NCBI GenBank assembly: GCA_030068145.1
Contig: JAPJBO010000233.1
Coordinates: 124,001 to 188,000, forward strand
Length of the DNA: 64,000 nucleotides
Direction: 5' to 3'
Origin: Diplonema papillatum
Taxonomy: Eukaryota; Euglenozoa; Diplonemea; Diplonemida; Diplonemidae
Shown here: one piece after another, positions 33,423 to 44,494 of the stretch
Layout of the letters: each line of letters begins with the position of its first letter
How positions within the stretch are numbered: position 1 is the stretch's first letter
Translations under genes and position numbers: made by a program
The notes under the pieces: model-generated
Seen by the model: only the letters and a program-made list of their open reading frames with translations
The model's database searches: none
Told to the model about the DNA's origin: nothing

Positions 33423-33875
33423 GTGGCTCATATATGGGTCTGGTGCTCGGACCAATTTTTCGTTGAACGCAGTGCCTGATCGTTTTTTACGTAAAGCTGG
33501 ATTCAGGACGCAAGTGAAAACGCCACGGTTTGCGGCGACGAGCTTCTCCTTTCCTCCAACATTTCATGCTTGGTAAAAAAAGAAAAGGCGCAAACCGATG
33601 AGCCAGCACAACATCACTACAGTGTACCACACGAGCAGTTCTGCAGTACCGGTTACACAAATACAGTTGACTCGCATCAAATAAAAAATTTGCCGCAGTC
33701 TCTCGGTGGACTACAAAGCGGCTGTGGCAATTCTTGCAGTGTGGTGCTACCACGAGCAAAACCCACCTGCACGTGCCGCAACTGGGATTTTTAGTAACTC
33801 CGAGCAACTTATGGACAGTTACGTGGGAGGACTTTTTTATTGCATTATACAAGGCCCTGCGTGTTTTTCCCGTTC
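33423..33875. other. Spacer downstream of the channel gene
   Basis: No gene. 33855-33877 is a second SIRE-type 5' tip (CTGCGTGTTTTTCCCGTTCG) directly touching the end of the channel exon. Confidence 0.45.
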
Positions 33876-36800
33876 GATGAAAAAAGTACCTCGTTCAGGA
33901 GCCGCGAGGCGGCTTCGTACGGTAGGTAAAACAGCTCAGTGTACTCGAGCACTTCGACGGTGGCGATCTGAGGCGCGCTGTACACCACCGACACCTCGCC
34001 CCAGTAGGACCCTGGGCCTAGAATCTCGACCTCGCGTCCGTCGAGCAGCGCGGCGGCGCTGCCCTTGTAGATGAAGTACACGCCGTGCGCCTCGGTGTCT
34101 CCGCGGGCCATGAGGATGTCGCCGGGCGCTTCGAACTTCTCCTCCATCTGCGACACGATGGACGTGATGAACGACAGGTTCGACAGCTTCCGCAGCTCCG
34201 GGACGAGCGCGACGATGCGTTTGTTCACGTGGAAGCTCAGCTCCTTGTAGAGGTCCATTGGCAGCTCCTTCGCTAGGAAGTCGAACTGGCCCTGTTCGGC
34301 TTGTTTTGTTTGGTGGTACAACCGGTGATAGTACTCGAGTATCTCGTCGGAGAGCTCTAGAGGCAGGTGCATGTATGAGAGCACGCAGGTGATCTCTTCG
34401 AGCTTCATGAAGTGCGTCGTAGAGACGCTCCCGAGGATGCTGATCAGCTTCTGCACGTATGCGATGACCGTAGCGAACACCGCGACACCGGTCATCCCGA
34501 CGACAAGACTGGCCACGTGCTCCAAATCCGTCGTCGGCCACGGACCCCCATACCCAGCGAATCCCCGCAAGGCCCAGTGGAACCCTTGGATCACGCGCTC
34601 GAACATGTCCAAATCCGACCAGTTCCGCACGATCACCCCGCAGGCAGTCGTGAACAAATACCTCGTCGTCGACTCGCCGCCGGGGATCTTGAAGTAGAAC
34701 ACGCCCCAGAAGCAGCCGAGCCAGAGCAGGTAGTACGCCAGGAGGAGGAGGAGGATGAAGATTTCGGCGATGATCGACTGGTCCCGGAAGCCGAAGTCGC
34801 GGCCGAACTCGGTGAAAAGCGAGCCAAAACGGACGAGGTACAGGCAGCGATTGACCCGCAGCCACTTCTTCCGGACAAGCATCGCCGGGTCGGATATCGC
34901 GTACACGAACTCCCAAGGGAAGCAGGACAGCACGTCGAACAAGAACTGCCCCCGGATGTAGTGCGATGCGATGCGCGACCGGTCGGTCACCATCTGACCC
35001 TGTTCGGCGTATGGCGTGCGGAACGCGTTGGCCATCGCAACCCAGTACACCACGTCGCAGACGTAGTCCATGCACAGCAGGAACATGCTGTACCAGTCGT
35101 CGATATCGGACCCGTCCTTCGCGAAAACCACGCGGGTCGGGATGCGGGCGCAGTTGAACAGGAGGATTGCCACCCGCAGCAGGCTCCACGCCGCCTTCTT
35201 CCAGTTCCGCCGCTTCCTGCGGTTGCCCATCGCGCGGATCGTCTGGTCGACCGGCCGCCCGATGCCGAGGTTCGCCTGCACGAGCTCCCGCTTCTGCATC
35301 CACTGCTGCGAGAGCCGCGGGAGTACGGGCAGCGCGGTGAGCGCGTGTGCGATGGCTTGCCCGTCGCCGATGGCAACCCGCAGGCTGACGGTGCCGATGT
35401 ACGGGGGGGAAGAGGAAGAGTGTGGCTTGTCGTAGAGCTCGACGCAGTGCGGGCGCAGCTTTCCGTCGAAAAAAGGCCTCGGGACGACGACGACCTGGCG
35501 GCCCATGAAGTCGTTGGCCCCGACGATATCGTAGTCGAACACCGACAGCCGCAGCTCGACCGTCTCGGGGAGCCCGCCGCCCAGCAGCGAAATGGGGAAG
35601 AGGAACATCTCCCCGCGGTAGCTCTCGCCCTCTTCGGTCTCGCCTTCCCACACCGGGTTGAGGGTGCCCATGACGACAGAGCTGGTCTGCACGCCGTCGT
35701 TGCAGCAGAACTGCACGAAAGGGTCGGACGCCGTGATGTCTTTGATGACGAGATCCTGCGCGCTGTCGAGGATGACGAGAACCTGCATGCAGGCTTTCAA
35801 CGTGCTCGGGAAGAACTGGTAGTCCGCCGCTTCCGTGCGGCAGATGGACGCAGCGCGCATCCGCAGGGAGCCGGGGCCGCCCCCTCCTAGTGCGGTCGAA
35901 TCGGCGAGGCCGCCGCCGTACCCGCTTTCGCTTAACCCGTCGCTCTCGTCGCACGCCGAGACCCGCAGCAGCGACTTGCGCTTGCTGCCGGCCTGCCGGA
36001 AGGCGGACGCGACGCTCGCCGCCGGGTTGAACGCCGCCTTGCGCGAGACGAGCGCGAGGGCAGACACCTTCTCCATCCGCTTCTTCGCGGGGCCTTCCGG
36101 TTCGCAGCCGGGCTCCGGGTCCACACGCAGCACGCAGTTCCCCGAGCGCTGCAGGTCCATGTATATGTCGGCGTGCCCCAAACTCAGCGCTTCGGACACC
36201 GCGCTGTGCAGCTGCAGCGACCAAGCGTCGTACGACACGTCGAGTGAGTTCTGAAACGCGCTTTTCGCGTTGGCGTAGTCCTTCGCCGCCAGCGAGTCAA
36301 TCCCGTCCATATAGTACCGGTCGACGGTCCCGAGGTAGAGCTGCGCGATGCCGTCGATGTGGGTCGCTGGAAGGGACGGCTGCTGGAGGATGGCTTCGTG
36401 GATCAGCCGCCGCCACGAGCAGACGCTGCTGGACAGGGGGGGATCGACTGCAGCGAACGCAGACTCGGCCACAACCCGCATCCCACTGCCCATGGCCAAC
36501 CCGGCGAGACCTTCCGCCTTGCCTATGACGTCGCCGACGATACAGTTCGTCGCCACCGACGCCCCCCCGCACATGCCCTGCAACGCAGTACCACACGCGA
36601 TGCCTATCCCATACGCAGTTCCACTCCCACCCGCGAAGAACTCCCGCAGCCCCGCCGCGGCCGCGACGGCCCTGCGCATGGCCGCCTCGTTCGGGGAGGA
36701 GTCGTGCTTTGCGACCCAGCGGGCGGAGCACTGCTCGCCGGAGACCGTGTCGACGGAGCCGTACTGCTCGTGGATGCTCTGGCTGAAGGAGTTGATGCAC

Positions 36801-37341
36801 GAGCTCAAAAAACGGGCCTCACGCTTGCCGGCTTCGGTTCCCGCGACGATCGAAGCGCGCGGCAGGCGGCCCCAACGCAGGACGAGGAAGACCACGGTGA
36901 CTTCCTCCATCTTGTCCGCGATGCGACTTACCGGGGCCACCGAAGAGCAGCCCTCGCTGATAAGCCCGGACAGGAGAGAGTGGAGCCCGTCTGACTCGGA
37001 GCAGAGGTCGATGCTGCGGCAAGCGGACGTGACGGGCGACTGCGTCTCCGACTCCTGCTGGTGCTGCTGGATCTGGAGCTGCTGCTGCTGGGGCGTGACG
37101 AACGGGAGGAAGGGAGTGGCCAGCGGCGCGCGGGCGTGCGGCGAGGCGCTGATGCTGGTGATCGAGCCGCGGACGCCGCGGCGGACGGCGATGTGCCGCG
37201 TCCGCGGAGAGTGCGGCGGCGACGTCGCGTCGCTCTCGCGCCGGCTGGGGTTCCGGTGCGGGCCCGCCTGCTGCGGCCGCCGGCTGGTGGCGTGGAACAC
37301 CGTCGTCACGGGCGCGTGCCCGTCGCCGAACCTGCGGGTTT
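33876..37341 (-). CDS. Multidomain channel: pseudo-cyclase, C2, six-span channel, CNBD
   Basis: Open frame runs 37432-33845 (1195 codons) but begins at GTG; the likely exon spans an acceptor CCCGCAG near 37341 to a donor GAG|GTACTT near 33879. Residues 30-165 are Ser/Pro/Gln-rich. Residues 175-330 resemble a class III cyclase fold (EEVTVVFLVL, AYGIGIACG, NCIVGDVIGKAEGLAG) but lack the metal Asp. Residues 360-418 look TPR-like. Residues 548-690 are a C2 domain (KDITASDPFVQF, LNPVWEGE, VFDYDIVGANDFMG). Residues 745-1000 are a voltage-type channel with an Arg/Lys S4 (VRKKWLRVNRCLYLVRF) and pore FAGYGGPWP. Residues 1100-1180 form a cyclic-nucleotide-binding domain (GSYWGEVSVV) in which the usual phosphate-binding Arg is Gln (APQIATV). 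A membrane channel whose ligand response is uncertain. Confidence 0.85.
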
Positions 37342-37435
37342 CGTATGATTGGCGGTTGGACTTGGTTGGTCGCGTTGTATGTTTGTGCGGCACAATACAA
37401 GTACCCCTAGCCCTGCGTCTTAAAGAGTTCACTGA

Positions 37436-37880
37436 GAGCGTCTATCTGGTATCATTAATGAGGTTCGTATTGTAGAGAGTTAGATTAGAGCGTCTATCTG
37501 GTATCATTAATGAGGTTCGTATTGTAGGTGTTCTGCGGAGACCCTGTGCCCTGGGTCTCAGAGAGTTAGATTAGAGCGTCTATCTGGTATCAGAAAGTAG
37601 GCTCGAATTGTATGTTTTCCAGACACTACATAGTCTTCTTGCCCTGGGCTTCAGAGAGTTATGATAAAGAGCGTCTATCTGGTATCAGAAAGTAGGCTCG
37701 AATTGTATGTTTTCCAGACACTACATAGTCTTCTTGCCCTGGGCTTCAGAGAGTTATGATAAAGAGCGTCTATCTGGTATCAGAAAGTAGGCTCGAATTG
37801 TATGTTTTCCAGACACTACATAGTCTTCTTGCCCTGGGCTTCAGAGAGTTATGATAAAGAGCGTCTATTTGGTATCGGAA
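37436..37880. repeat. 95-bp tandem repeat upstream of the channel gene
   Basis: About five units, regular 95-bp spacing from 37576 on (37671, 37766, 37861), containing GCGTCTATCTGGTATCAG and TTTTCCAGACACTACATAG. The first two units are shorter. The array separates the channel exon from a duplicate of its own 5' part. Confidence 0.85.
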
Positions 37881-37904
37881 TGTAGTTGCGAGATCACGAA
37901 AGGC

Positions 37905-38132
37905 GTGGCCAGCGGCGCGCGGGCGTGCGGCGACGAGGCGCTGATGCTGGTGATCGAGCCGCGGACGCCGCGGCGGACGGCGATGTGCCGCGTCCGCGGA
38001 GAGTGCGGCGGCGACGTCGCGTCGCTCTCGCGCCGGCTGGGGTTCCGGTGCGGGCCCGCCTGCTGCGGCCGCCGGCTGGTGGCGTGGAACACCGTCGTCG
38101 CGGGCGCGTGCCCGTCGCCGAACCAGCGGGTT
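37905..38132 (-). pseudogene. Duplicate of the channel gene's 5' coding part
   Basis: Almost identical to 37115-37345. On the minus strand it encodes FGDGHAPATTVFHATSRR and on through RGVRGSITSISAS, with only two or three differences from channel residues 35-105 including one inserted Ser codon. The acceptor AG of the parent (CCCGCAG) reads CCCGCTG here. It cannot encode any functional domain alone. Confidence 0.75.
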
Positions 38133-38934
38133 TCTTTTTTATGGCGGTGCCGGACTTCTTTCACGTTGTGTGTTTCTGCGGGAACACCTCCCGGCCTGAA
38201 GGCCGACGCCCGGTCACTCTGCCATTCCTCTGGCTATGCATTTTGGACGGGAACTACTCGAGGGGCTGAAACGGGACATCAGTCCCGACCCGCGCCTGAC
38301 CTGTCGAGTTGCTTCGGCATTTTTGTTGAACGCTTACGCCCGCCACTGAACCAAGATTCACCTGTGTTTCGTGTGGGCTACAACACATTTACCTCCTTTG
38401 GTCTTTTGCAGCTGGCAGCCTCCTCAAGTATTTCCTTCAAAGCAGGTGCTTATCGAAAAAAAGAAGCTTTAGCTCAGCACAATTCTCTTTGTTTGTGCGT
38501 ACGTGTGTAAACCCTGTTTTGAGTGATTTAACACAGCACGCTGCCATCCGACACTTTTTGATATAGACAAACAAGCTTGTTACCATAGAAAACAGTACAC
38601 TTTTTTAAGTATAGACAAAAGTGGGGTTGGCTCGAATAGAGGCTATTCGTTGGGTTAGAATGCAAAGAATCTATGGCGATCGCCGGCGGCGCGGTTATCT
38701 CTTCGCACGTGATGTGTCATGCTTTCGCCTCGTTGGCTCGTCTTGATCGTCGCCCTCAGAGGCTATTCGTATGGCATATTCATCGGACCTCCAGTCTCGA
38801 ACTAAAAGGGGCGGTAGTGACGCCGTGACATGTCCGCTCCGCCACTTCGCCACTTCGCTGACTGTTTCTTTGTGCGTACCGGTACGTGTGAAAACCTGTT
38901 TTAAGATGATTCGGCACCATCCGACGTTTTTTTT
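38133..38934. other. Repeat-filled spacer between the two cyclase-type genes
   Basis: Contains a RepB piece (38250-38462, plus strand, with A-tail), RepE (38495-38590), the 25843-type flank (38650-38768) and another RepE (38875-38965) that overlaps the last codons of the upstream gene's open frame. No additional gene. Confidence 0.5.
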
Positions 38935-41706
38935 TTATAGATCAGCTAGCTTGTTACCACGAGAAACAACGCCATACTTCGCGTAGAACCCGGACATCGC
39001 CTCGAGCAACTTGCGCACGGTCTTGTCGTAAGCGTTCGCCGCGCAGTATTTGTGGAGGAGCTCGAGCCCCTCCGCGACGCGGCCGTCGTCGAAGGCGCCC
39101 CACGCCTCGCTCACGAGCGACGTCGGCGGCCCGGACGACGACCGGCGCGACGGTGACGGTGCCTCACGCTGGTGCACCGGCGACGTGGACCCGCGGCCCA
39201 CGACTTGGAAGACCGGCACGCACGGGCTCCCCGGGCCTTTGATGGCCAGCGAGTCGACCTGCAGGAACTGGTAGGACCCGAACGCGTCACAAGTGGCGCC
39301 GGACGCGAGGACGTCGTACCCCGAGATCCCCGAGAGCTGGTGCAGCACCGCGGCCCGCTCCACCGCCGCGCCGACGACGCACCGGTGCCGGCTGCGCGAC
39401 GTACCCACGTTCCCGTAGCAAACCGGGCCGGTCGCGATCCCGCACGTGAACGTGCCGTAACCCCCGTTGCTGGGGTCAGCGCCCGCACCGTCGAAGACGG
39501 CGACCTCGGCGGATGCGTCGACATCGTTGTGCTTCTCGATCGCGATGTTCCCGACGTGCACGACGCTCTCCCGCAGCGCGAGCGCCATCTCGCACGCATT
39601 GCCGAACGGCAGGTCCCCGTCCGACTGGCCGTGCAGCCCGAAGGAAACCGTGGCGTCCATCCCCGAGAGCGACTCGACCTCCCCGCCCCAGTCTTGGGCG
39701 AGACGCACCACGCGCCGCAGCCACAGCGCCTTGTGCAGCGTCTTCCGCCGGCTCGCCGCGACGTCCCCGAGCTTCAACCCGCACCGCATCACCACCACGT
39801 CGCCGCTCTCCCGCAGCCCCAGCTGCAGCCGCTGTTGTGCCGGCGTGCAGGTGCTCGAGCTGCGCTCGTGCAGCCCGTCCGCCTTGCACCCGCTGGGGTC
39901 GTTCGCGAAGAGGGCCGGGGGCAGGTACGCGAGGTAGTCGCCGACGCGGGCCGTCAGCTTATTGAGCGAGTGCTGCAGGCCGCGCAGCTCCGGCCACCGG
40001 GAAAGCTCGGCGGCCGCGGAGCGGGCGCCGGACGGCACGCGGTGGAACGCGGGGCCGTTCATGCTCGAGCAGGTCGAGACGCGGCGCCCGCTGGTTTCCA
40101 TGTCGACGGTGTCCTCCGCGGAGCACGCGGAGTGCTCCTTCTCGAGGGAGTCCATGCGGGCCGCCAGCAGCGGCAGCGGCGCGAGCGCCCGCGTCGCCAC
40201 CGTGTACACAACCCCAAAGGTTACCCCCGCAAACATCAGCAGCAGGCAGACCGAGACGGCGAGCGGCGCCGCGTCGGCAAGCTGCCGATCAACCTCCTCA
40301 TCCGCCGCCGGCAGCGCCGCGAAGACGGCGGCGGCCAGCACCCAGCGCGTTGATCCGTGGGGCACTTGCCACCCGCGGACCGAAACCGCGTACGCCCCCG
40401 CTGGCAACGCATCACCACCGCCGCTACACGCACACGCCTCGGCGCCGCCGCAGGCGACGGCCAGCACCCGCTGCACCACCCCGCCGGAGAGCACCCCGGG
40501 GGAGTCCGTGTGCGCGAAGGCCTCGGTGGCCACGGCGGCCGCGAGGGGGTGGCAGTGTGCGTCTGCGAGGACGCGGCCGTCGGATGCCGACACGGCGGAC
40601 CCGAGCGAGTCGGCGATGAGAAACCGAGTGGTGGGTTCTAGGATGAGGACGACGCTTGTGCTCGGGTCGACGGAGGCCTGTAAGGCGGAGGAGACGGACG
40701 AGAGGAAAACGTCGGCTGTGTGCACAAGGGACAGCGCGCCGTGCGCGAACACCGACGCCGCCACCGGAACGGCGTACGCGGCGACCACCGCATTGTACAC
40801 CGGGACCCCCACGTGGACGGCGGGCGCTGCGTCGGTCAGCGCCGCTCGGAACGTTTCCTGCCGCGAAGCGCGGTACGGGTCCGACGAGTACCCGGCCCCC
40901 GCCCCGGCACCATCCCCTCCCAGCGCCACCGTGGCCCACGCGGAGGCCAGCGAGTTCTGCAGGACCACGCCGCCCGGGTTGCCCTCCGAAAAAACGACCG
41001 CGAGGACCTCAAAATCCGACGCAATCTCAACCCGTTTGACGCAAGCCGGCGGGTCTTGCGGCTCGGCGCAAAGCGGGCTGGATACAGTGCACAGCTGGAA
41101 CATGTCCTCGAGGACCTCAGGTTCGTCCAAGGCATCCCAAAGAGCAGCTCGAGTAGGGACGACGGAATGCGAAGAAGGCGTGCAACCGGTCGACTGCAGG
41201 GTCGCGGCGTAGTTCCACCCCCGCTGGTACCCCGGCTGCACGACGGCCGCCGAAGTGGACGACGCCGCACCAATCCCCTGCCGCGCCAACGCCCCGCCCG
41301 CCGCCCGCAGGGGTGGTTCTAGAGCCGAGGGGGATGATGCGGGCCAGGACGTGACGTTCACGACCGTTTCCGCGGTCAAAAAAACGCGTTCCGCCGCGCT
41401 TTGCGCCCGACGCGAGGCGGAGACGGCCCGGGCCAGGGCGGAGGCCTCGGCCTCAGCCCGGAAGGCGGTCCGCACCAAGCCGGCGCGCTGCCGGAAGCCC
41501 TGGTCGGCGGCGACCCAAACCACCGCCGCAGCCAGCAGGCAGCAGAGCCCGGCCAGCAGGGAGAGTTGGAACCCGAGGGAGACCGGGCGGCTCGGCCGCC
41601 ATTTCCGGACCTTCTCCACGCGCAGGAACGCATCGGCGTCCGACTCGCGGCCCTCCGCGTACTTCCAGGCGCTTTTCACCGTGTGCATCGAAGTGGCGCG
41701 CGTCAT
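38935..41706 (-). CDS. Membrane receptor with cyclase-homology domain
   Basis: 923 codons from a genuine ATG. A short cytoplasmic lead is followed by membrane span 1 (LSLLAGLCCLLAAAVVWVAA, about 48-67), a large extracellular region (70-475) of the Cache-like sensor type with several Cys, and span 2 (PLAVSVCLLLMFAGVTFGVV, 481-500) with a linker TRALAPLPLLAARM. After LAYLPPALF (592-600) comes a class III cyclase-homology domain (636-840): VVVMRCGLKLGDV, MDATVSFG, CGIATGPVCYGNVGTSRSRH, VVGAAVERAAVL. The first metal-binding Asp position is not conserved, so catalysis is doubtful. A TPR-like tail follows (AFDDGRVAEGLELLHKY), as in the neighbouring channel. The last ten codons lie in RepE, so the exon probably ends near 38968 at a GT. 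Receptors of this layout are abundant in trypanosomatid flagella (family knowledge). Confidence 0.85.
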   Translation of the reverse strand: MTRATSMHTVKSAWKYAEGRESDADAFLRVEKVRKWRPSRPVSLGFQLSLLAGLCCLLAAAVVWVAADQGFRQRAGLVRTAFRAEAEASALARAVSASRRAQSAAERVFLTAETVVNVTSWPASSPSALEPPLRAAGGALARQGIGAASSTSAAVVQPGYQRGWNYAATLQSTGCTPSSHSVVPTRAALWDALDEPEVLEDMFQLCTVSSPLCAEPQDPPACVKRVEIASDFEVLAVVFSEGNPGGVVLQNSLASAWATVALGGDGAGAGAGYSSDPYRASRQETFRAALTDAAPAVHVGVPVYNAVVAAYAVPVAASVFAHGALSLVHTADVFLSSVSSALQASVDPSTSVVLILEPTTRFLIADSLGSAVSASDGRVLADAHCHPLAAAVATEAFAHTDSPGVLSGGVVQRVLAVACGGAEACACSGGGDALPAGAYAVSVRGWQVPHGSTRWVLAAAVFAALPAADEEVDRQLADAAPLAVSVCLLLMFAGVTFGVVYTVATRALAPLPLLAARMDSLEKEHSACSAEDTVDMETSGRRVSTCSSMNGPAFHRVPSGARSAAAELSRWPELRGLQHSLNKLTARVGDYLAYLPPALFANDPSGCKADGLHERSSSTCTPAQQRLQLGLRESGDVVVMRCGLKLGDVAASRRKTLHKALWLRRVVRLAQDWGGEVESLSGMDATVSFGLHGQSDGDLPFGNACEMALALRESVVHVGNIAIEKHNDVDASAEVAVFDGAGADPSNGGYGTFTCGIATGPVCYGNVGTSRSRHRCVVGAAVERAAVLHQLSGISGYDVLASGATCDAFGSYQFLQVDSLAIKGPGSPCVPVFQVVGRGSTSPVHQREAPSPSRRSSSGPPTSLVSEAWGAFDDGRVAEGLELLHKYCAANAYDKTVRKLLEAMSGFYAKYGVVSRGNKLADL

Positions 41707-41729
41707 GATCCTTCAATGAAAGGATCAGG

Positions 41730-42600
41730 ACGGGGCCGAATACCCGTGACACCACCGCAAGATGAAAAACAGAAGTCTTGCGCCGAGTGCCGGATGGAGA
41801 AGCTGACAGCCTCCCACGCTCTATCCGTCCCCCGAAGGATCCCGCCCCACTCACCCTTCGGACAGGAGTCACAGGCCGATCCAGAAGCAGCGTGTCCAGC
41901 TTCGACGGGGAAACAACACACCACCACTACCCCTCCAGGGCCAGACAGACCAAGTCAGAACAGCACTCTCCAGGCCAACCCGACCCAGCACGGGACAACC
42001 GAAGGCCGGCAGAGAGTTCGGCAGACCCGAAGCAACTCCAGGCCGGCGGGAAGGAACCCACCACGAGGTCCCCTTCCGATCCCCCCCCCTCAAAAAAGAA
42101 GCAGAGGGGACCCGAAAAACGGACAGAAATCAGCGGAACCCGAAACTCTGAAGGCGAATACCTTCTCGAGGCACGGGTAGTGAGAATTTATCTCGAACCG
42201 AACTGCACGACGGGTCCACCCCCCTTCCAAAAAAGCTGAGGGACCCAAACAAACGGACAGAATTCAGCGGAACCCGAAAGCAAGAAGACCAGCACCTTCG
42301 AGGCACGGGTAGTGAGAGCTTGTCTGAGGGAACCACCGCGAGTCCCCCCCCACAAATGCTGTAGGAATCCAAGAACGGACAGAAGTCAGCGGAATTCGAA
42401 GTCCTGAAGGCAACACCTTCCAGCGGGTTGTGAGAGCTTATCTGGAAAAAGGGAACCACCACGAGTTCCCTCCCTCCACAAATGCCGTCAGAAGTCAGCG
42501 GAATTCGAAACCCTGAAGGCAACACCTTCCAGGCACGGGTCGTGAGAACCTCAGTCCCCCAGAAACCGAATCTCAACGCGAAGCACCGGCGAAGAAACGG
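41730..42600. repeat. C/A-rich region with about four diverged tandem units
   Basis: 42110-42560 has units of roughly 105-125 bp marked by CAGCGGAA(C/T)TCGAA, CTGAAGGCAACACCTTCCAG and CACGGGTAGTGAGAG. 41870-42110 is C-rich and similar in flavour to 54-1328. It lies upstream of the receptor gene. Open frames through it are probably due to composition. Confidence 0.55.
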
Positions 42601-43594
42601 CCTGGACGAGATTCAACCAAGGTCGGCAAAAATACCCAAAGCAAGTCCGAAACTCAGCGTAACGCTGGAGAAGCAACTTGAGATGGATAGCGACCTGGCG
42701 CGGGACTCAATCTGGGAACGGGAGGTTGCGGCTCCCGGGAAATCTGCAAGGCGGCGAGGGGGACGCAAGAACTACCAAAGCCTTCCTGCCGTTGCTGGGG
42801 GAGGTCTGGAAGGAAATGCCGACGGTACGCGAAGGGGGGGGGAAATCTTAGTTGAATGTTTAGGCAGTCCTGTCTGCCTTTCTTTGGTGTGGGGGCAAAA
42901 CAATCTTGTTGCCTCCCCCTCGCACGCACGTGTCCTTCTACCTTGGCATGCCTCCAAACAATGCAACCTCCTTCCTCTGAGGGGGTTGCCGGATGTGAGT
43001 ACGTATGTGTGTGTAGGTGTGTAGCGTGTAACGATACCCGCCCGCACTTTCCAATTTCCGGTTTTTGCACCTACTTGCGTTGGGCGTTGCATTGAGTTGC
43101 TTTTTGAATATGGAGAAAAATATGCTCATGACGTGTATGCATTGCGCCTTCCGAGTGTATTCTACTTCACCGTCTTGAGCTTTCAAGTAGTGTGCTATCA
43201 CTCGAATGGCCTGGTTCATCGTACACTGCTGCTATTCCTAGCGCTGGTATTCCATTCGTTTTAAGGCCGCTCGGTTGAATCCAGCTGGATTCTTTGGGCA
43301 TGTACCAGCAATGCAACTGGGATCAAAAAAGCACCTTCCTCCCCGCGTAGGTTGCCACCGATTCAATGATGCCGTCTCAGCCCCACTATTCCAATTACTC
43401 TGGGTCTGGGGCATGCCTCAATCCTCGAAGCAAGCAGAAGACTACTGGCAGAATCACTTCTCTCTCCTCTGCTGCTGACACTCAGTATTCCTTTTTTTTC
43501 CAGCGTCGGGGCAGCAGATGTATCTGGCCGAGGCCACTTCAGGACGGATCTGGCAGGTGAGCAGCGACATCCCCTTCATGCGAGGGCAAGTGTA
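42601..43594. other. Gene-free stretch
   Basis: RepH piece near 42843-42880. Nothing else supported. Confidence 0.3.
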
Positions 43595-44065
43595 CCGGGG
43601 AAAGCCTGCCAGCTTCACGTGTTCGGCGGTATTGCAGAGCTACGGGCCTGCGGGTCGAGTGGCTACCGATTTCCCAAACCAAAGCAGTAAAGCGTGGCGC
43701 ACCTTGAGGCTTGGCGCTTGCGCTGAACACAAGCTCGTGTTAGCCACAGGGCAGAGCGGACGGGCATGCTGCCTTCGACTCAAGCTTTGCAAAAAGCTGT
43801 GTGTGGACTCCAGAGCGGGTTTTCTTTGTTCTTCTGGGGTACCAGGAAAGCCTGCTACACGGGAGCCAAGCTTCACCCACGGGCCTACGGGTCAAGTGGT
43901 TACCGATTTCCAAAACTAAAGCATCAAGGCTTGGCGCACCTTGGGGCTTGGCGCTCGCGCTGAACACAAGCTCGCCGAGACGGTCAGCCACAGGGCAGAG
44001 CGGACGGGGTTGTTGCACGGACTCAAGCTTTGAAAGCTGTGGTTGAGCCGTCACGTACCTGGACC
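43595..44065 (+). repeat. RepD, two tandem copies
   Basis: 43595-43800 and 43840-44065 both carry GGAAAGCCTGC, CTTGGCGCT(T/C)GCGCTGAAC and CAGAGCGGACGGG. Followed by a CTT-rich tract (44073-44115). Confidence 0.65.
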
Positions 44066-44494
44066 AGGAGCGGCCTTTTTCTTTCTTCTTCTTTCTTTCT
44101 TCTTCTTTCTCGCGTTGGTTCTCGGAGCACCGCTGTTGTCTTCGCGTTACCTGTGCGATGACTTGACGTCGTGAGTCCTCGCACCTGTCCGCCAACCCAG
44201 CCAACTCCCCGCAACCCGAGTTTTCCCTCAAGCCGGGCTGAGTATCGGAGAGTGCAGGGAGGTCCTAGGGAACTCGCTCAGGAGCCCGTTCCAGGTGGCT
44301 CGTGGAATAAACCTAACGAGAGGGAAACGGATCGCCAAGCAGTGACTCGTCTGTCGGTGTGGTTTGTCCTTTAAAGGACAGACAGCTTGAACGGGGCAAG
44401 CGTGCGCGGAGCTAGGGGGAACGGTTGAGTTGCAGCTCTTGATACGAGTGTAGTGAAAAGAGGCTGCTTTTATTTTGCTTTGCATCGTTCTCAC
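44066..44494. other. Spacer, nothing recognised
   Basis: Pyrimidine-rich start, then no gene or repeat seen. Confidence 0.3.

Noticed and set aside
34412-35890. 492-codon plus-strand frame opposite the channel
   Set aside because: Antisense shadow of GC-rich coding sequence with compositional bias and no domain.
33936-36224. 762-codon minus-strand frame inside the channel gene
   Set aside because: Arg/Ala/Gly-rich shadow frame of the GC-rich channel exon; no domain.
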